A stretch of DNA of 64,000 nt from Mesorhizobium shangrilense (lineage in GTDB: Bacteria; Pseudomonadota; Alphaproteobacteria; Rhizobiales; Rhizobiaceae). Under the pieces are notes generated by a model. It was not told the origin of the DNA and searched no databases. It was given only the letters and a program-made list of their open reading frames with translations. Both the position numbers and the translations under genes were made by a program. Shown piece after piece: positions 28,966 to 36,552 of the stretch (its first letter is position 1; each line of letters starts with the position of its first letter). The stretch covers positions 3,291,501 to 3,355,500 of the forward strand of contig NZ_JAQGPN010000001.1 in assembly GCF_028826155.1 (NCBI RefSeq), in the 5' to 3' direction.

Positions 28966-28993
28966 ATATAGAGGGAGATGCGAGGAAAGGCAA
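28966..28993 (-). promoter_or_regulatory. Candidate promoter for rpsB and the downstream block
   Basis: On the minus strand TTGCCT (28988-28993) and CTATAT (28966-28971) are 16 nt apart, leaving a 5' leader of about 160 nt before rpsB. Such a leader could carry autoregulation by S2, as known in other bacteria, but I did not identify the structure. Confidence 0.45.
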
Positions 28994-29045
28994 GCGCGTG
29001 GCCGGTAAACGTCTGCCGCGGCCACGCGGGAGCGTGGACCAGACC

Positions 29046-29561
29046 CTAGTTCTGATCTTCATCCCCCAGATCCCCGTCCATCCGATCATCGGCACGACCA
29101 TGGAAGAAGATTTGAATCTCCTCCATGTCGACACGCCCGTCTGCATTTCCGTCCACGCCCTTGAAGATACGAGCATGGAAGTCCTGAATTTCCTGGAGCG
29201 AGAGTGCGCCATCCCCGTCAGCGTCCGCGACGGCGAACAGGATCTTCATAGCCGGACCGTGCATGCCGCCTCGCCTGTCTCTCCAGCCGTCACGTCTTCC
29301 GTGACGAGCCATTCGGTCACCATAGCGGTCCCGGTTCCAGTGAGGCCCGCGATCGCCGCCCCCACGTTGCTCGCGGGACATCATGTCTTCCATCATCTGA
29401 CGCATCATCTGGCGCATTGCTGGAGCGTCGCCGGGCATTGCCTGCCCATTCGCGCCAGAAGGTGAAGCGGTGGCATCACCCGTCTGAGCCGAGGCGGGTG
29501 ACACGGCCGCCGTCACCCCGCAGGCGATTGCGAGAGTTGCTAGTTTCCAGAGCGTATTCAT
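29046..29561 (-). CDS. Secreted EF-hand calcium-binding protein
   Basis: 171 residues. A signal peptide (MNTLWKLATLAIACGVTAAV, cleavage near ASAQ), a Met/Arg/Asp-rich linker (MRQMMRQMMEDMMSREQRGG), then two EF-hands: DADGDGALSLQE and DGNADGRVDMEE. Both loops have acidic residues at positions 1, 3 and 5 and Glu at 12, except that the second has Asn at 3. Likely periplasmic Ca2+ binding; no enzymatic domain is seen. The ATG at 29561 has GGAG close upstream; the upstream frame extension has no signal-peptide character. Confidence 0.8.
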   Translation of the reverse strand: MNTLWKLATLAIACGVTAAVSPASAQTGDATASPSGANGQAMPGDAPAMRQMMRQMMEDMMSREQRGGGDRGPHWNRDRYGDRMARHGRRDGWRDRRGGMHGPAMKILFAVADADGDGALSLQEIQDFHARIFKGVDGNADGRVDMEEIQIFFHGRADDRMDGDLGDEDQN

Positions 29562-29589
29562 CGTCTCCTCCGCTGCACAAAGTGTGCGG

Positions 29590-29620
29590 TTCACCATTCT
29601 GCCGATCGCAGGATGGTGAA
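29590..29620. other. Hairpin between eipB-like and EF-hand genes
   Basis: Two 13-nt arms (29590-29602 and 29608-29620) pair except for one position, with a 5-nt loop, in the 173-bp gap between the two leftward genes. No T-run follows on either side. It could stabilise the eipB-like mRNA end or bind a regulator. Confidence 0.45.
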
Positions 29621-29734
29621 GGTGCGAAGACAATTCATCGCCCAGAAGATTGTTCCGACGATGCGATCAAGTGCACGATAACGAGGTTGGAGGTCGTCAC
29701 GATCCGCATGCTGAGGAAGCGTGGGAGCTTCGCC

Positions 29735-30562
29735 TCACTTGCAGCCTGTCTCGGCCGGGGCAGGAAACATCGACAGGTTGACGAGCGTACCCTTCATGGA
29801 GAAGTCCCCATAATCCATGACCAGATCGCGGCTCATGCCGTTCTCGTGCAGCTTGAAGCTGATCCGGTATTCGGGCACGTCCTCCCCTCCCGTCGCCGCC
29901 TCGTCGAAATAGGCGATGTCGACCGGCCAGAATGCGTCCGCGGCAAGCGTCGCCAGCACCTTCTTCTCCGGATCGGAGTCTTGCGGCTTCTGCCGTTTGC
30001 CGATGATCACGGTGGTGGTCATCACCTTGTCGGCATCCTCCGAGCCGTCGAAAAGACTGGTCTCGTAAAAAGTCTCGCCGGCCTCGGCCTTATGGATCAA
30101 CTCTTCCAGGTGCTTGGTCGGAAACTGCGTCGGCTTGAGGTCGATCTCGGCCGGTTCCGGCTTCTCGATATCGACCACGAGCCTGTCGCCCTGGAGCTTG
30201 GCAGTGCCCTTTACTTCCCGATCGGGGTTCTGGTCGACGAAGGATTTCGTCACGAAGCTGAAGGTCTTGCCCTCTGCATCCTCGAAGGTGGTGGTCTGCT
30301 GATCGGTGAGCCGCGAGACGTCGCGCGTCTGGATGTCGGTGACGAATCGGAACTTGACCGTGTAACCGTCGCAGGGCGAGCCGTTGAATTCGTAGACCAT
30401 GCGTCCGTTGAGCCCGATGATGCCCGACCGCTCGCTCGCCTTGTCCAGCACCAGATCGTAGACGGCGCGATGCGGCGCCAGCGGCGTGGCGGCTGCGGCG
30501 GGCTGCGCGGCAAGGGGAAGAAGCGGCAGGAGAGCAAGGGCTGCGAGGCGCTTGGCGCGCAT
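29735..30562 (-). CDS. eipB: EipB-like periplasmic envelope integrity protein (DUF1849)
   Basis: 275 residues: a signal peptide (MRAKRLAALALLPLLPLAAQ, cleavage near AAAATP) and a DUF1849 body starting with APHRAVYDLVLDKASERSGI. The two cysteines, C64 (GSPCDGYT) and C274 (TGCK, next to last), match the disulfide known to close the spiral beta-barrel of Brucella EipB. In Brucella this protein supports cell-envelope integrity under stress. The symbol is by family resemblance. Divergent from the RidA-like gene, with 142 bp between starts. Confidence 0.85.
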   Translation of the reverse strand: MRAKRLAALALLPLLPLAAQPAAAATPLAPHRAVYDLVLDKASERSGIIGLNGRMVYEFNGSPCDGYTVKFRFVTDIQTRDVSRLTDQQTTTFEDAEGKTFSFVTKSFVDQNPDREVKGTAKLQGDRLVVDIEKPEPAEIDLKPTQFPTKHLEELIHKAEAGETFYETSLFDGSEDADKVMTTTVIIGKRQKPQDSDPEKKVLATLAADAFWPVDIAYFDEAATGGEDVPEYRISFKLHENGMSRDLVMDYGDFSMKGTLVNLSMFPAPAETGCK

Positions 30563-30704
30563 GAAGTCACTCCGAATGCGCGGTCACAATGAGACCGCTG
30601 GGCAAGTTGCCCCACCATAAAAAAAGTCGTGGCGGAAGCGAGGCAAAAATAGCACCTTCCGGCCGATCCGTCCGAACTGCCCCCAAGATTTGAGGAAGAC
30701 GACC

Positions 30705-31169
30705 ATGGCTGAGACAATCGAGCAAAGGCTGGCGAGCCTCGGTGTCGAGTTGCCCGCGGCGGCCGCGCCCGCCGCCAACTACGTGCCGTTCACACGCACC
30801 GGCAATCTGCTGCTCACCGCTGGCCAACTGCCGCTGAAGGACGGGAAGCTCGCGGCCAGCGGCAAGCTCGGCCGCGACCTCGACGTCGGAGCCGGCAAGG
30901 AGGCTGCCAAGCTCTGCGCCATCAATATCCTCGCCCAGGCAAAGGCGGCGCTCGGCGACCTGGAGAAGATCGCGAGACTGGTCAAGATAACCGTCTTCGT
31001 CGCTTCCGATCCGGAGTTCACCGAGCAGCATCTTGTCGCCAACGGCGCGTCGGACTTCCTCGCCCAAGCTTTGGGGGAACGTGGCAAGCATGCGCGCTCT
31101 GCGGTCGGCGTATCCTGTCTTCCGCTCGGCGCGGCCGTCGAGATCGAAGCCATCATCGAGGTCGCGTGA
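30705..31169 (+). CDS. RidA/YjgF-family protein
   Basis: 154 residues, longer than classic RidA (about 130), typical of a related Rid subfamily. It has YVPFTRTGNLLLTAGQLPLK and the conserved strand ARSAVGVSCLPLGAAVEIEA with the active-site Arg. RidA deaminates reactive enamine/imine intermediates from serine and threonine dehydratases; an L-serine dehydratase gene is in this window but far away. The ATG at 30705 has GAGGA upstream. Only 3 bp separate it from the phosphodiesterase gene, so they form an operon. Confidence 0.88.
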   Translation: MAETIEQRLASLGVELPAAAAPAANYVPFTRTGNLLLTAGQLPLKDGKLAASGKLGRDLDVGAGKEAAKLCAINILAQAKAALGDLEKIARLVKITVFVASDPEFTEQHLVANGASDFLAQALGERGKHARSAVGVSCLPLGAAVEIEAIIEVA

Positions 31170-31172
31170 GCC

Positions 31173-31898
31173 ATGGTGTCGGATATCGCATGGCTCACCG
31201 AACGCCCGATCGCGCATCGCGGCTATCATGACCTGAACAACAAGATCTGGGAGAACACGCTGACCGCCTTCGCCCGTGCGGCAGAGCACGGATATGCGAT
31301 CGAATGCGATGTGCATCTCTCTTCGGACGGCGTTCCGGTGATCTTCCACGACACCACGCTCGCACGGCTCACCGGGACCGAGGGATTTGTGTGGCAGCGC
31401 ACGGCGGCCGAAATGCAAGCGCTGCGCATCGGCGGCACCGCGGACCATGCACCCTCGCTTCAGGAAATGCTCGACCTCGTGGCAGGCCGCGTGCCGCTCG
31501 TCATCGAACTGAAGGGCATTCCCGGCAGGGATGCCGGGCTGGTGGCGGAGGTGGCTCGAACGCTCAAGAACTATCGCGGCAAGGCTGCGATCATGTCCTT
31601 CGATCACTGGCTAATCCGCGATTTTTCCCGCGACGCGCCCGGCGTTCCGGCAGGCCTCACCGCCTGGGGAGACAAGGAGCACGAACTCGAGGCGCATTTC
31701 TCGATCCTCGCCCATGGCATCGACTTCGTATCCTACGGGGTCGGTCACCTGCCGAACCGGTTCGTGTCCTTCGTCCGGGAGCGGCTGAACATGCCGGTAA
31801 TCACCTGGACAGTACGCGACCAGGCCGCGGTCGAGGCGACCTTTACCCATGCCGACCAGATGACATTCGAAGGGTTTGCGCCCGGCGCAGTGGCTTGA
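31173..31898 (+). CDS. Glycerophosphodiester phosphodiesterase
   Basis: 241 residues. TIM-barrel GDPD with catalytic H15-R16-G17 (IAHRGYHD), E28, metal residues E44 and D46 (IECDVHLSSDG) and H59 (FHDTTLARL); ELKG supplies another ligand. It hydrolyses glycerophosphodiesters to glycerol 3-phosphate and an alcohol. No signal peptide, so cytoplasmic. Coupled to the RidA-like gene upstream. Confidence 0.93.
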   Translation: MVSDIAWLTERPIAHRGYHDLNNKIWENTLTAFARAAEHGYAIECDVHLSSDGVPVIFHDTTLARLTGTEGFVWQRTAAEMQALRIGGTADHAPSLQEMLDLVAGRVPLVIELKGIPGRDAGLVAEVARTLKNYRGKAAIMSFDHWLIRDFSRDAPGVPAGLTAWGDKEHELEAHFSILAHGIDFVSYGVGHLPNRFVSFVRERLNMPVITWTVRDQAAVEATFTHADQMTFEGFAPGAVA

Positions 31899-31963
31899 AG
31901 GCGGAAACAACGCCGCCAGTTTCAGGCGCTTGTTTTCGCAACTGCGAAGCGTAAGTAAGGGGA

Positions 31964-33178
31964 ATGGACGGCGAAACCGATGCAGGCTTGCAACGTGGGG
32001 ATGGCGCGCTGGTCATCCGGGCCGCCTCGAGTGTCGGCGCGTTCAGCCGCAGCGAGTGGCTCGCGCTTCGGGGAACCTCCAGAAGCGACTCAAGCATCAC
32101 TTACAACCCGTTTGTTTCATACGACTTTCTGTGCTCGCTCGAAGAGTCGGGCTGCGCCGTTCCCCGTTCCGGATGGCAAGGGCATCATCTGCGACTGGAA
32201 GCGACGGACGGCACCCTGCTGGGAGCCGTACCCTGCTATCTGAAATCACACAGCCAGGGCGAATATGTCTTCGATCACGGCTGGGCGGATGCCTTCGAGC
32301 GCGCCGGCGGGCGCTATTATCCGAAGCTGCAGGCCTCGGTGCCCTTCACGCCGGCAACGGGACCGCGGCTGCTGGTGGGGCAGCATGGCGAGCCCGGCGC
32401 GATAAAGGCGGCGCTCGCGGCCGGGCTGAAGACTGTCTCGGAGAAGCTCGGCGTTTCCTCCGCCCATGTCACATTCGGGGAAGCGGGCGACATGGCCGCG
32501 CTCGAACAGACAGGCTTCCTGAAGCGCACCGACCAGCAGTTCCACTTCTTGAACGCCGGCTATTCCAGCTATGACGACTTCCTAGGATCACTGGCCTCCC
32601 GCAAGCGCAAGGCCTTGAAGAAGGAACGACGCGAAGCGCTGGCCGATGGTATTTCCATCGACTGGCTGACCGGCAAGGACCTGACGGAATCCGTGTGGGA
32701 CGACTTCTTCGCCTTCTACATGGACACGGGCAGCCGCAAGTGGGGGCGACCGTATCTCAATCGAAGATTCTTCTCCCTGATCGGCGAGCGCATGGCGGAC
32801 GACGTGCTGCTCATCATGGCTAAACGGGCGGGGCGCTACGTCGCCGGCGCCATCAATTTCATCGGCTCGGACACGCTCTACGGACGCAACTGGGGCTGCA
32901 TCGAGCATCACCCCTTCCTGCATTTCGAGGTCTGCTACCATCAGGCGATCGATTTCGCGATCGAGCACAAGCTGAAGGTGGTCGAAGCCGGCGCTCAGGG
33001 CGAGCACAAGCTGGCGCGCGGCTACACCCCGGTCACGACGCATTCGGCGCACTACATTGCCCATCCCGGTCTGCGCCGCGCCATTGCCGACTACCTGGCG
33101 CGCGAGCGCCGGGAGGTCGAGAGCATCGGCACCTATTTCGAGGAACATACACCGTACAGGAAAGTGAGTAGTGAATAG
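31964..33178 (+). CDS. GNAT-like N-acyltransferase (COG3146 family)
   Basis: 404 residues. The family is seen from TYNPFVSYDFLCSLEESGCA, then PVPFTPATGPRLLV-like VPFTPATGPRLLVG, then SLASRKRKALKKERREAL and GRNWGCIEHHPFLHFEVCYH, with EAGAQGEHKLARGY near the C terminus. These are features of the FemAB-like acyltransferase group often annotated as peptidogalycan biosynthesis proteins; the substrate is unknown. AGGGGA lies directly before the ATG. The last residues (KVSSE and stop) are encoded inside a heptamer repeat (33163-33183), so the C terminus may have been altered by it. Confidence 0.85.
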   Translation: MDGETDAGLQRGDGALVIRAASSVGAFSRSEWLALRGTSRSDSSITYNPFVSYDFLCSLEESGCAVPRSGWQGHHLRLEATDGTLLGAVPCYLKSHSQGEYVFDHGWADAFERAGGRYYPKLQASVPFTPATGPRLLVGQHGEPGAIKAALAAGLKTVSEKLGVSSAHVTFGEAGDMAALEQTGFLKRTDQQFHFLNAGYSSYDDFLGSLASRKRKALKKERREALADGISIDWLTGKDLTESVWDDFFAFYMDTGSRKWGRPYLNRRFFSLIGERMADDVLLIMAKRAGRYVAGAINFIGSDTLYGRNWGCIEHHPFLHFEVCYHQAIDFAIEHKLKVVEAGAQGEHKLARGYTPVTTHSAHYIAHPGLRRAIADYLARERREVESIGTYFEEHTPYRKVSSE

Positions 33179-33183
33179 TAAGT
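33163..33183 (-). repeat. Three heptamer units, inverted relative to the array at 33311-33387
   Basis: AGTGAGT, AGTGAAT and AGTAAGT in a row; on the minus strand they read ACTTACT-ATTCACT-ACTCACT, the same unit as the downstream array. They contain the stop codon (TAG 33176-33178) of the upstream acyltransferase gene. Confidence 0.8.
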
Positions 33184-33310
33184 AATAATCCGCCGATTCA
33201 CGCTTCACCGGAGAGGCAAGGACAGCAGGCGCATGGGCAGGTCCTGCACAAAATGAATGTGTCTCAGGCATAGATCATTCAATTGTTCCAATCGCTACTC
33301 TCTATTTTCT

Positions 33311-33387
33311 ACTCACTACTCACTACTCACTACTCATTATTCACCATTCACTATTCACTATTCACTATTCACTATTCACTATTCACT
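33311..33387 (+). repeat. Heptanucleotide tandem array (11 units, consensus ATTCACT/ACTCACT)
   Basis: Eleven contiguous 7-bp units: three ACTCACT, one ACTCATT, one ATTCACC and six perfect ATTCACT. The array ends one base before the Shine-Dalgarno (AAGGA) of the HIT gene. Degenerate units extend a little upstream. Base composition (AT-rich) is unlike the flanking genes. Unit copy number could change by slippage. Confidence 0.95.
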
Positions 33388-33398
33388 AAGGAAGCACC

Positions 33399-33830
33399 AT
33401 GACACCCCAGTACGACGACGGCAACGTGTTCGCGAAAATCCTGCGCGGCGAGATGCCCGCCTACAAACTCTATGAGGATGGCGACACCCTGGCCTTCATG
33501 GACATCATGCCCCGGGGAACGGGTCATTGCCTGGTCATCCCCAAAGCGCCGTCGCGCAACATCCTGGACGTGACGCCTGAGAGCCTGGCGGCGGTGATGA
33601 ATACCGTGCAGAGGCTGGCGCGCGCCGTGAAGAAGGCCTTTTCGGCCGACGGCGTTACGGTCCAGCAATTCAACGAGACCGCCGGCGGACAGATCGTCTT
33701 CCACCTGCATGTCCACATCCTGCCCCGCTTCGAGGGCGTTGCGCTGAGGCCGCATACGGGCGTGATGGAGAAGGCGGACGTGCTGGCGGACAACGCCGAA
33801 AAGATCAAATCCGCCCTGCAGGAGGCGTGA
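33399..33830 (+). CDS. HIT-family nucleotide-binding hydrolase
   Basis: 143 residues. The histidine triad is HLHVHILPR (H102, H104, H106); the N terminus NVFAKILRGEMPAYKLYED and MPRGTGHCLVIPK are typical of the Hint branch. These enzymes hydrolyse nucleoside phosphoramidates or acyl-AMP. AAGGA lies 7 nt before the ATG, immediately after the heptamer array, so the leader of this gene is made largely of repeats. Confidence 0.95.
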   Translation: MTPQYDDGNVFAKILRGEMPAYKLYEDGDTLAFMDIMPRGTGHCLVIPKAPSRNILDVTPESLAAVMNTVQRLARAVKKAFSADGVTVQQFNETAGGQIVFHLHVHILPRFEGVALRPHTGVMEKADVLADNAEKIKSALQEA

Positions 33831-33862
33831 AGCGGCGGCCGTCCCCGCAGGGACCGGCCGCT
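33831..33862. terminator. Hairpin at the HIT/azlD convergence
   Basis: An imperfect GC-rich stem (AGCGGCGGCCGTCCC with GGGACCGGCCGCT) with a small loop lies between the two convergent stop codons and includes part of the azlD stop. No T-run, so termination may be weak or Rho-assisted. Confidence 0.5.
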
Positions 33863-34211
33863 ATGGCGTTGCCAGCAGTCCGATCACCAACACAGCCTCG
33901 GCGGCAAGAATGCCGGCGAGGACCGAGCGGCGAACCAGGATGAATGTCGCGAAGCCGGAGGCCGCGGCGCCGACACGCAACACCAGCGGGCTCTCAGCCA
34001 ACTCGCCACCCGGAAAGACGATCAGGTTGCCGATGACGGCCGCCACGAAGGCCGTCGCCACTGCCCGCACGAGCACCATGAACTCCGATTTCTCAGGGAT
34101 GCGGTCGCCCAGATAGACGCCGAGGAAGCGCCAGGCGTCCGTGGCCAGCCAGCCGCCGACGATGATGAAGAGGTAGGGCCACCACCAGGCGTCGAAATAT
34201 GCGAAGGTCAT
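33861..34211 (-). CDS. azlD: AzlD-type small subunit of branched-chain amino acid exporter
   Basis: 116 residues with about three to four hydrophobic segments (WWWPYLFIIVGGWLATDAWR; AVATAFVAAVIGNLIVFPGG; AAASGFATFILVRRSVLAGI). Size, topology and its overlap with azlC (ATGA, 4 bp) identify AzlD. The pair exports valine or related amino acids by analogy with BrnFE/AzlCD. Confidence 0.88.
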   Translation of the reverse strand: MTFAYFDAWWWPYLFIIVGGWLATDAWRFLGVYLGDRIPEKSEFMVLVRAVATAFVAAVIGNLIVFPGGELAESPLVLRVGAAASGFATFILVRRSVLAGILAAEAVLVIGLLATP

Positions 34212-34945
34212 GTCCGACGGCCCGCCTTGAGCAGCCTGTGAGCCCCATAGGCGGCGGTCCCACCGATCAGTCCCCCGGCAAGCAGGTCTATCCCCGGCGC
34301 AAGCACGTGAAAGACCGGTCCCAGCACCATGCCGAACGCCATCGCGAAGTGCCCGGCCCGCTCTCGCGACGAAGCCCACAACGACGTCAGGAAGTACATC
34401 GGCGTGAGGAACAGCAGCGAGGCCGACGCCATCGGCGGCAGCGTCTCGGCCACTGCAAAGGTGACGGCAACGACGGCCATGTTGAGAAGGATCAGCGTCG
34501 AACCCAGGCCTGCATAGCAGGATGTCCGCATCTCGGGCGGCACGCTGCGCAGCCTTTCCATGGCGAGCACCCAGGACGTCACCGCCACGAAATGCGAGAG
34601 TGCGTAGAACACCCAGCGCGGCGTGCGCGCGCCGCGCAACTCCGGCAATAGCGCAATGACCATCGGCATCAGCCTGACCGAGGAAAACGCCACGGCCAGC
34701 GCGGCGGCAGGCAGCGTCGCGCCCGACATGATGGCGCCGATGAGCACGACCTTGGCCGGCAGGGCCCAGACGATGGCCGTCATGAACAGCGTCTGCTGAA
34801 CGGTGAGACCGGCCTCTCGGGCCAGTCCGGCGAAGCCCACGAAGGAGACCGCCAGAATGAGACCGGGTATCGAGAAGGCCATGATCACGCCGTGGAAGAA
34901 CCATCGGCGTCGGTTCTGGAAGGATTGGGGTGCGAATTCGGCCAT
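34208..34945 (-). CDS. azlC: AzlC-type large subunit of branched-chain amino acid exporter
   Basis: 245 residues, about seven membrane segments. AzlC features include PGLILAVSFVGFAGLAREAG, TAIVWALPAKVVLIGAIMSG and AVAFSSVRLMPMVIALLPEL. The start at 34945 has no conflicting upstream gene; 77 bp separate it from the EamA gene on the same strand. Efflux of branched-chain amino acids is the family role. Confidence 0.92.
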   Translation of the reverse strand: MAEFAPQSFQNRRRWFFHGVIMAFSIPGLILAVSFVGFAGLAREAGLTVQQTLFMTAIVWALPAKVVLIGAIMSGATLPAAALAVAFSSVRLMPMVIALLPELRGARTPRWVFYALSHFVAVTSWVLAMERLRSVPPEMRTSCYAGLGSTLILLNMAVVAVTFAVAETLPPMASASLLFLTPMYFLTSLWASSRERAGHFAMAFGMVLGPVFHVLAPGIDLLAGGLIGGTAAYGAHRLLKAGRRT

Positions 34946-35022
34946 GCTGTCCGGCGCATATCACGGGCGTCCGCAGGCAGCGATGCACATTCCTCACAAA
35001 GATGTGCTGTGGCGCCATCAAC

Positions 35023-35892
35023 TCAGGGCCGTCGTTCGGGCGGCGGCTTGTGAAGCGCCACGCCGCCCGTGACGAGCGCGATGCCGAGCAGGTCCCGCAG
35101 GGTCGGGATCTGCCCGAGGACGATGGCAGCGATCAGGGTTGCGATGGCCGGAAGCAGCGAGAGCATCAGCGCGAACGTGGCGCGCGGCAGCCGCGACATG
35201 GCAAGTTGGTCAGAGACGTATGGGATGACCGAAGAACAAACTCCCACGCCTATTCCGGCCAGGAGAAGGGTCGGCGAGGACATGGCCTCGATCGCCTCGC
35301 TCACCCCGATCGGGAACACGACGATGAGTGCTATCAGCATGGCGCTCCCCAGCCGCTCGACGCCCGTTCCAGCCCCCGCCTCTGCTGCCCGGTGGCCGAG
35401 CACGATGTACATCCCGAAGAGTGTCGCGTTGGCGGCGGCGAAGGCCAGGCCGACCGGGTCCGAAGCCAGGCTGAGGTTGATGAGCACGAAGACACCGAAA
35501 GCTGCGAGCGCAAGAGCCGCCAGATTGCGCAAAGATCGAAGTCCGACGAGTGCGACACAAATTGTCGCGACGAACTCCATTGCCGCGACGAGGCTCACGG
35601 GCAGGCGCGCCAGCGCCACGTAGAACGACACGTTCATCAGGGCGAGGCAGGCGCCAAGCGCCATCAGCAGGACTCGGCTTCGCCCGTCGGCGCTGCGAAA
35701 CGTTTTAACAGGTCGCGTGACGGGCGCGAAGATGAGCGCCGCCGAAGCGATGCGCAACCAGGCCACTCCCAGGACCCCGACGGCAGGAAAGAGCAGGACT
35801 GCGAAGGCGGGGCCGAGATAGTGAAAAACAGCACTGACCCCGAACCAAGCTTGGGGCGGAACTCTTTCGGCCATTTCCGTAAAGACTTGCAT
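35023..35892 (-). CDS. EamA/RhtA-like DMT-superfamily exporter
   Basis: 289 residues, ten membrane segments in two EamA repeats. VSFYVALARLPVSLVAAMEF and the second-repeat VCSSVIPYVSDQLAMSRLPR match the RhtA threonine/homoserine exporter branch. The ATG at 35892 has GGGAG at good spacing. Divergent from an Lrp-type regulator with a 100-bp shared promoter region, a common arrangement for amino acid exporters. Substrate is inferred, not shown. Confidence 0.9.
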   Translation of the reverse strand: MQVFTEMAERVPPQAWFGVSAVFHYLGPAFAVLLFPAVGVLGVAWLRIASAALIFAPVTRPVKTFRSADGRSRVLLMALGACLALMNVSFYVALARLPVSLVAAMEFVATICVALVGLRSLRNLAALALAAFGVFVLINLSLASDPVGLAFAAANATLFGMYIVLGHRAAEAGAGTGVERLGSAMLIALIVVFPIGVSEAIEAMSSPTLLLAGIGVGVCSSVIPYVSDQLAMSRLPRATFALMLSLLPAIATLIAAIVLGQIPTLRDLLGIALVTGGVALHKPPPERRP

Positions 35893-35992
35893 TGCGCTCT
35901 CCCACCAGCACAATGCAAGTCACGAAGCGTATTATCGATAAGCGATCGTCGTCACCAGTTGCCTATTGGCCGACAAAAATGAGAGATTTCGA

Positions 35993-36508
35993 ATGAAACG
36001 CCTTCGATATGAAGATGGCAACGTCGACGCCGTGGACGCTCGGATTCTCCAGGCCCTGTCGCAGAACGCCCGCACAAGCGTCGCCGATCTGGCGCGCGCT
36101 GTCGGCCTCTCCGCGCCGAGCGTCTCCGAACGGCTCAAGCGCCTGGAGGAGAACGGCGTGATCGAAGGCTATGCCGTCCGGATCAACGCAAGAGCGCTGG
36201 GGCTTCCGGTGGCGGCATGGCTCCGCGTGCGACCGCTGCCCGGCGAACTGCAGCGCGTCGCGGATATCTTGAGAAAGTTGCCAGAAGTGGTCGAATGCGA
36301 CCGTATCACCGGAGACGACTGCTTCATGGCCCGCGCGTTTGTGCGGGACATGCAGGATCTCGAACGGGTGATCGACCAGATCATTCCCTATGCGATGACA
36401 AATACGTCGATCATCCAGTCGACGCCTGTGGAGCGCCGCATGCCACCGCTTGTCGCCGGTTCGCGATCAACCACTGGCGCTTTCGCAGCCCGGATTCCCG
36501 GCAAATGA
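35993..36508 (+). CDS. Lrp/AsnC-family transcriptional regulator
   Basis: 171 residues. The N-terminal winged HTH (VDARILQALSQNARTSVADL, then VGLSAPSVSERLKRLEENGV) is followed by the RAM ligand-binding domain (CDRITGDDCFMARAFVRDMQ). The ATG at 35993 has GAGAG 7 nt upstream; a TTG at 35966 in the same frame is less likely. Divergent from the EamA exporter, which it probably controls in response to an amino acid. The C-terminal tail of about 20 residues is not conserved in character. Confidence 0.93.
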   Translation: MKRLRYEDGNVDAVDARILQALSQNARTSVADLARAVGLSAPSVSERLKRLEENGVIEGYAVRINARALGLPVAAWLRVRPLPGELQRVADILRKLPEVVECDRITGDDCFMARAFVRDMQDLERVIDQIIPYAMTNTSIIQSTPVERRMPPLVAGSRSTTGAFAARIPGK

Positions 36509-36537
36509 AAAAGGCCGCCCGAGAGGACGGCCTGTTT
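36508..36537. terminator. Bidirectional terminator between lrp-type gene and clpA
   Basis: A 9-bp stem (36512-36520 with 36525-36533, one mismatch) with a short loop begins 4 nt after the regulator stop. Five A residues flank the left side and TGTTTC the right, so it can stop transcription both ways and is stronger for clpA transcripts coming from the right. Confidence 0.85.
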
Positions 36538-36552
36538 CAGATCAGCTGGAGG

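Noticed and set aside
33311..33387. CRISPR array
   Set aside because: Seven-base contiguous units without spacers and no cas genes; a simple tandem repeat.
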